Positions 58,104 through 64,000 of a stretch of 64,000 bases of DNA are shown here, piece by piece. The DNA lies in NCBI GenBank assembly GCA_030272585.1, contig BSYQ01000011.1:3906001-3970000 (forward strand), in the 5' to 3' direction. Position numbers and translations under genes: made by a program. Source of the stretch: Bryopsis sp. KO-2023. Its lineage: Eukaryota; Chlorophyta; Ulvophyceae; Bryopsidales; Bryopsidaceae. Below the pieces are notes generated by a model. The model saw only the letters and a program-made list of their open reading frames with translations, had not been told where the DNA came from and did not search any database. Position 1 is the stretch's first letter, and each line of letters starts with the position of its first letter.

Positions 58104-61100
58104 ATGGCGTCGGAGCGTTTGGCCACGTGGTCTTGCGAGGTCAAGGACCTGTTGGTGTTCAGTGACAGACTGACGGAGGAAGCCTCGGGTCTGCTCCAGA
58201 ACTTCAGCGCTCGATTGCAAAACTATTCGCGGCAGACGGCCCCTATACGACTGCGAGCGAAAACCCTGACGGCGGCTTCCCAGAATATCAAGGTGAATTG
58301 ATGGAAAATAGAAAGCAACACAGAAAAAATGAAACCAACCAGACAGGCACCCAACAGTTCTGGTGAGAAGAGAAACCTAGTATTTCGTATTTTTGATATT
58401 TGTGCATAGAAATTAGATCATAAAAGAATATCTTATTATTTCCTATTTAATATTTTTTCCACCATTTTTTTTTTGCATTGGCTTCTTCTCGGCACTTTTC
58501 GTTAATTAAAGAAAAAATGTATATGTTTGCTTTTTTAAAGTCCCTCCTGGTGATTTTTCAAAACAAAACAAAATCAGTCATGATTTTTTTTTGCATACAT
58601 ATAGGTATTCTTCAGAAGAAAAAAAAGAAATAAGAAAGAGTAAAAAAATCCACCACTCCTAATTTATTTTATGGTGAATCGTTTTCCTTTAGAAAAACTG
58701 AATTGGAGTGTGTTTCTACTTGGGGCCGTTGATTTAAAACAAAACAACCACAGAAAGCAAGGGAAAAGTCAGAGGACTTGATAGCAAGTCTGGATATGTC
58801 TCGGAGGTTGGGTGGAATCATCACCAGGGGACCCTCCAGAGGGCAGCTCGATAGTTTTCTCAATGCCATGAAGGTAGGGTTTGATGTGTGCGAATTGAAC
58901 AGGGAAAAAAAATAATTGAAAATGTGCATGCGAACATAGTCTGTATGTATAATCTACCGCTTCCATTTTTATTGTTTTTATTTTTTATTTTTTTGCTTTT
59001 TGCTTTTTCATTTTTTTTTTTTTTTTGGGGGGGGGGGAAGAGTTGTTCAGGTTTATGCATCGGCTTTCGAAAATCCGATTGGATTCGAATTTCCCGTGTT
59101 ATACCCCCAGGGAAAGCTTTTTTTACAAAATTTTGCTGTGTGGTTGGTAGGATTTGAACCATGCAATTCAAGTATTGGACGAGAACAAGAATTTGGTGTG
59201 TGTGAAAGAGGCCTTGAACCACGCCAGGCAGGTTTTCGCCGGAGGCATGCACGAATGCGAAACGGATTTTGCCACCACTCTGTCTGAAAACTCGCGGGTG
59301 TTGCCGGTGGGATGTCTTTTTCGAAAAAAAACACCGTAGGTCCTTTTTATTATTATTTGACTGCTTTTTCACTTTTGTAAAAAATGAACAGATGAAATTC
59401 TTATTTTGCATACATCGGTATCCTGATTTGTTTCAGAGCCTGATTTTTTTCAAACTAATGGTAAATGTTATGACCTTTTTCATCCTTTTATTCTGAAACC
59501 AAAAAATTTTGGTTTTTTAGTTTTGTTTTTCAAATGAATTCCACCGAGGCTGAAATCTCCATGTAGCTGTTCAAAAAACTTTTTTAAAAAATTGGGGCCA
59601 CGATATTTATTTTTTCCTTGTTTTTTTTTTCCAATGATGATTTCTTGTCGATCAGGCGAAAGCATTTCTGCGAGAGGAGGGGGCCGAATTGGTTTCCCCA
59701 GATGTAATTCCTCGATTGAGGGTTTTGGCAGAAACCATGCTTGCTGGCGAACATGAGGGATTTGCCAGAGTCTACGTAGACATTCGCTCCGAAGTTATGG
59801 AAAAGGTTTTTCAAGACATGGGGTTGCGTGAAATTAACGGACTGTACCTGCAAGTGAGTTTGAAAAAAAAAGGTACAAAAAAAAAACCTATCAAAAATAA
59901 TGATTCTTCGTTCGTGAAAGAATTCGCAAAAAATTTAAGCAACGCAAGGATTTTTCAAGAAACTGAAATGTGCTTGGGAATTTATCTATGATAAATATAA
60001 ATCTTTTTTTAATTATATAATGTGATGTTATTTTCAGAAAGGTAATTTGTATGGGTTTTTTTGGGGGGGTGGGGGGGGGGGGGGAAGAAGAAAAACAATA
60101 TCATGCCACCAAAATGAAGAGAATTGTTTTTTATAATAGGAACCACCAGAGTTGGATTGCAACAAGGGGGCCTTTTTTTTTTTTCTTCTTCTTTTTTTTT
60201 GCTTGCATGATAATGATAATTGAGAAAAAAATGGCAGGGTCTGTCATTCGAGCATTTCGAGAAGAAAGTCCAAGAGTGGATAAAAATCATCCATGTGTTG
60301 GTACAAATTTTGAGGCAAGAAAAGCAATTGGCCCAAGACGTGTTTGCCACACACAAAAGTCAAGCAGTGTTTGGCCAGGTCAGACTCCTTGTGTTTTTTT
60401 CTTTTTTTCTTTTTTTATAACCGAGTGCCATGGAAATAAAATTTGATCAAAAAAGAATTATCCTATCATGTGCGTTCCGTTCCAAGGAAAACAACAGAAG
60501 AAAAAAAAACAGAAAAAAATTAATTCCAGACCCTACCTCGCTTCTATTATCAAAAACAATTCCCACCATAAATGTGGTTTTCACTCCACACATAATCAAT
60601 GCCTTTTCTTAAATTTCTTTTATCAAAATTCCTTTTTTTTCTCCTGCATCAGTAAAAGGTCAATAAAAAGCATGCATTAGTTTTTTTCCATGTTTGTGAT
60701 ATTGCTGCACTGAAAAGTACTTCACTTTTTTTTTTCAAAACCAGGTGATAGATCGAACCCTGGATTTGGTGTTGCTTTTCGGCCAAGAAATTGCTGTCAC
60801 AAGAAGAGCGCATGAAAAATTGTTTTCTTTGCTGGATATGCATCTGCACATGCAGGCAAGCGATTCTTGAAAATTTTTGACCCTGTTTTTCAAAAAAAAA
60901 ACTTGATAAAACAATTCAAGGGAACAGAAGACGTATATTTGTGTCGACCCGTCGATGTCTGGAGCATCGAGTGATTGCACTTGGTTCTTTATTTGCAAAA
61001 AATATTGCGACAATTTACCAACACATCCTGATGTATCGTATTATTTTTTTATTATTTTTTTTAAGATTGTTATTTTTAAAATTCTTGGGAGGAGAAAAAA

Positions 61101-63063
61101 AAAAAACAATTTGGTTTTTGTTGTGCAGGATGTAGTTTCTCAAATCAAAGGTGTTCTGGAGGGCACCCCTTGTGCAGCTTTCGTCAGGGATATGCAAGAA
61201 TTAATGGGGGAGGTGGCAAAAGTTTCCACCAATATTTTCAAACAATATCAGGTAATATATAAGCATAATTTTTTTTTTGCTCCTTTCTTTGCATAGCACG
61301 TTTTCTTGCTTTTCGTGGATATATAGCTTCGAGCATTTCACTCAATTTTATTTTACTTTTGTCGATCGACTAAAAAAGATTATCATTACATTCATGTACT
61401 CCTTATTATTTATTTTCCTGTGTTTTTATTTTATTTTATTTTATTGGGGGGTGCATTTTGTTGCTTTAAATAAAATAGGAGTCCATCGGTCTGGATGTGA
61501 TGAAGAAGGAAATTTCGGACGGAACCGTGCATCCATTGTGCGCGTCGGTGATGACCTATTTTAAGCGCTTGCTTCGCCATGGAAATTTTTTGAGAGTCCT
61601 GTTCAGAGTTTCCGGACAAGACGGAGCCAAACAGTTCAAAGTCGGAAATCCAATGTCCACATCCATGGCCCACATCCTGATGGTGCTCCAGGTAGTTCAA
61701 AAATGGAAAAAAGATTCATTTTTGGGGAATTTGATTTAATTTACTTTTTTTTATTTTGTTTGGGGGGGGGGAGGGGGGTGCTTGTGTGCGTTTTTTCGAT
61801 ATTGAAATGTTTTGGCCAGAAGGCAAAAAAAATAAAAATAAAAATGCCGAGTCCCTTCTCACAGAAATGTTTTGAGGCTGGAAGACCTTCCCTTTCGAAC
61901 CCCCCCCCCCCCCCCCCTTCCCCTTTTTTTCTTGCAAATGATTTCATCGAGTGTTTCTTGCCGTTTGGAAAATTTTGAACCCACCCCCCGCCGTCTTTTT
62001 TGCAGTCGAATCTGGAAAGCAAATCGAAGGGCTGCAAAAATTCAGCATTGGCTGCGCTGTTTTTGATGAACAATGTTCAGTTCATGGTGCGATCGGTGGA
62101 GCAATCCAAAGCTGCCCTACTGTTGGGGACATCATGGATGAGTCGGCACAAACAGGTATCGAACTCAAACAAAATCAATCATTGATCGGCATTTTTTTTT
62201 GAATTTATATATATATTGAATTGAATTGAAAGTATTTTACACGAGGCCAAACGGCTGAGTGTACCCTGTTCACGGAAATCATATATATATATATTTATAT
62301 ATGTGATCGTTGCACTAAAATTGAGGACCCTGAATTCATATCATGTTGGTTTTTGCTGGCAGGTGGTGGAGGATTATTGCATGCAGTATTTCGCAATCAC
62401 TTGGGAGCCCATAATTTCTTCTTTGAATCGGCACATGGACGATTTGAAGCTGGGGAGCGTTCCCAAAAGGAATTCCGCCATCAAAGAGAGGTTCAAGAAT
62501 TTCAATCGCTTGTTCACCGAAATCCACGAAACGCAAAGCGAATGGGCGATTCCAGATGCTGACCAAAAGCGATCGGTCAAGAAAAGGATACTGGAGGAGG
62601 CGCTGCCGGCCTATGCCAGCTTTCATGATGCGATGGAAAAAATTTCGTTCGCCAAAACGAAGGAAAAATATTTCAAGTGAGTGCTGTTCCAAGAAACTTG
62701 AAAAGAAAAAAAAAGCGAAATTTTTTTTTTTTTCCTTTTTTTTTTTTTCAAATTGTTTTTGTGTTTTTGTGAAGGTCACTTCATTGTTTTTTGTGGGTTT
62801 TTTTTGAGTTTATCGTTTCGATTTCTAAATTTTCAGACTTTTTTTTAATTGCCCGGCAAAGATTGGGAGACCCCCTCCGGATCAGAGCAAAAATCTTTTG
62901 TAAAATTTTGTCATCTTTTTCCCTTTTTTTTTCCCGCTGCTTTTACTTTATTTTTTGCTTTGCTGATGAATCCATTTCTTGTTTTTGGATTTCCAGATAT
63001 ACAGTCGGTCAAATGGAACAAATCATAAACGAGGACCTTTTCGAGAACAAAATCGGAAAATGA
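58104..63063 (+). CDS. EXO70: Exocyst complex component EXO70, 11 exons
   Basis: Exons 58104-58292, 58754-58873, 59151-59297, 59656-59853, 60238-60378, 60745-60855, 61129-61251, 61479-61691, 62006-62155, 62363-62676, 62997-63063; phases close, 590 residues (family about 600-650). The N-terminal ~110 residues are helical and charged, as in the Exo70 coiled-coil start. Later blocks fit the Exo70 rod: RVYVDIRSEVMEKVFQDMG; DGTVHPLCASVMTYFKRLL (family DGTVHPLT..VMNYL..L); SNLESKSKGCKNSALAALFLMNN (written here only as the S-NL-x-S-KS...LFLMNN pattern); VKKRI...LPAYASFHDAM; and a final EKYFKYTVGQMEQIINEDLF. EXO70 binds phosphoinositides and tethers secretory vesicles to the plasma membrane. Intron 6 starts with GC instead of GT (CAG|GCAAGC at 60,856). 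Confidence 0.87.
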
Positions 63064-64000
63064 TTTTCTGGGTTATTTTCAAACAATGCAAGTGCAACCT
63101 CTTGATGTGCAAGGCCAGGGAGTGTTTTTTTTTGACAATAGATTATTCATTGTCTGTGTGTGTAAAATTAATGATGCGAAGATGATGGGTCAAAAGAGGT
63201 GGGGAAGTTGTGAATGAGTTTTCTGCAAGCGTGTAAATTAGTGATCGATTTTGCCTCGTGATTCTGAAAGAGTCGGAAAATCTTGACCGAAGAATCGATG
63301 GAGGAGGAAATTGGATTTTTGTTGTCCAGCAATGCAAAATCGGTTGTAGTGGCTTGTCAAAAATTCACATTGTAGAACAAGAGTTTTTCATCACAAAAAG
63401 CGATCTGCGGACACACACACACACACACATAATATATAATGAGTGCACTTTGCATGCAAATTGATGCAGAAATAAATCCTTGGAGAACACATGGAAATTT
63501 CTGTGTGAGGGAGAAAACAATAATACCGTATTTTCTCTAACAGTGTCGCACTCTCTAATAATCCGAGCACGGCGGCAAGTACATGCAAAAAATCGTCTGA
63601 ATTAAGTCACGATTCGTCAATCAGAACGAAACTTTGATGGTGGCTGTGCAATGTTTTTATCATAGTACAGTTAAAATTTTGTAGCGTTTCAGAAAGTGGT
63701 TTGTGTACTTGTCTAAAAACTTTTTGAGAAAAAAATGCTCTCTTATTGGTCACATTTGGTCACGAGAGTTGTACAATCGGTCAAAAGAAAAAACAGGCAA
63801 AAGAAAGCAAGCTGAAAGCAGTTTTTTGAAAGATACCGTCGACTAGTCAAACTGAAAGTGTCAAGCCTGAAAAGGGAGCTTGTTGTTAGGGTGCACTGAT
63901 CTATTGACATCCCCCCCCCCCCCCCATTTTTTTCCCGATGGGGTTGATTTTGACTTCTTTGTTAAGAGGGCGGGCAGTTTTGGAGGGATGCGACTGTCGA
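63064..64000. other. 3' flank of EXO70, no gene seen
   Basis: AT-rich DNA with a (CA)n tract at 63,412-63,428 and a C run at 63,911-63,925. No exon recognised. Confidence 0.55.

Overview
This window is nuclear DNA of a eukaryote, most likely a microalga or another protist. Genes have many exons with GT..AG introns, and exon phases close exactly in almost every model given here. Introns and spacers are AT-rich, full of poly(A)/poly(T) and long G or C runs. The gene set mixes plant/algal-type families (double AP2 factor, fasciclin protein, TOM1-like protein, plastid-type class 3 lipase, TLC-type carrier) with a DEG/ENaC-type channel, best known from animals. I cannot name the lineage from sequence alone. 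All models were assembled by reading splice sites by eye.

Layout. 0.85-1.9 kb TOM1/THH1-like membrane protein (+). 5.8-8.6 kb class 3 lipase (-). 10.0-11.3 kb unknown membrane protein (-). 11.9-12.1 kb reticulon-like exon (-). 12.3-26.7 kb a DEG/ENaC channel gene (+) split by a 12.9-kb transposon. 28.6-32.4 kb ATG5 (-). 33.0-34.9 kb TLC-type carrier (-). 36.9-39.3 kb two-domain fasciclin protein (-). 41.0-43.2 kb secreted Cys-rich/Pro-rich protein (+). 45.0-48.8 kb CaMK-type kinase (-). 52.9-57.3 kb double-AP2 factor (-). 58.1-63.1 kb EXO70 (+).

The centrepiece is the insertion at 12,906-25,802. Its ends are 30-bp terminal inverted repeats starting CACTATGGGAA, flanked by a 3-bp target duplication (CCA), as expected of the CACTA/EnSpm superfamily. 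Removing the element and one CCA rejoins the channel reading frame without a gap. Inside are a 13-exon TNP2-type transposase gene (-) with an N-terminal zinc finger and a long Glu tract; a divergently transcribed 8-exon gene (+) for an unknown basic coiled-coil protein in the position of a second transposition gene; many copies of the subterminal motif CTGTGCGGGGT; a 0.34-kb inverted repeat; tRNA-like sequences; and what looks like a captured host gene fragment. The subterminal motif also fills every intron of the second gene and some transposase introns, and in both genes it is translated as Pro-Ala-Gln repeats.

The remaining genes are host housekeeping and signalling genes with no operon logic. 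Divergent pairs (fasciclin/Cys-rich protein, AP2/EXO70) may share promoters. A notable host feature is an ATG5 whose ATG12-acceptor lysine position appears to be proline.
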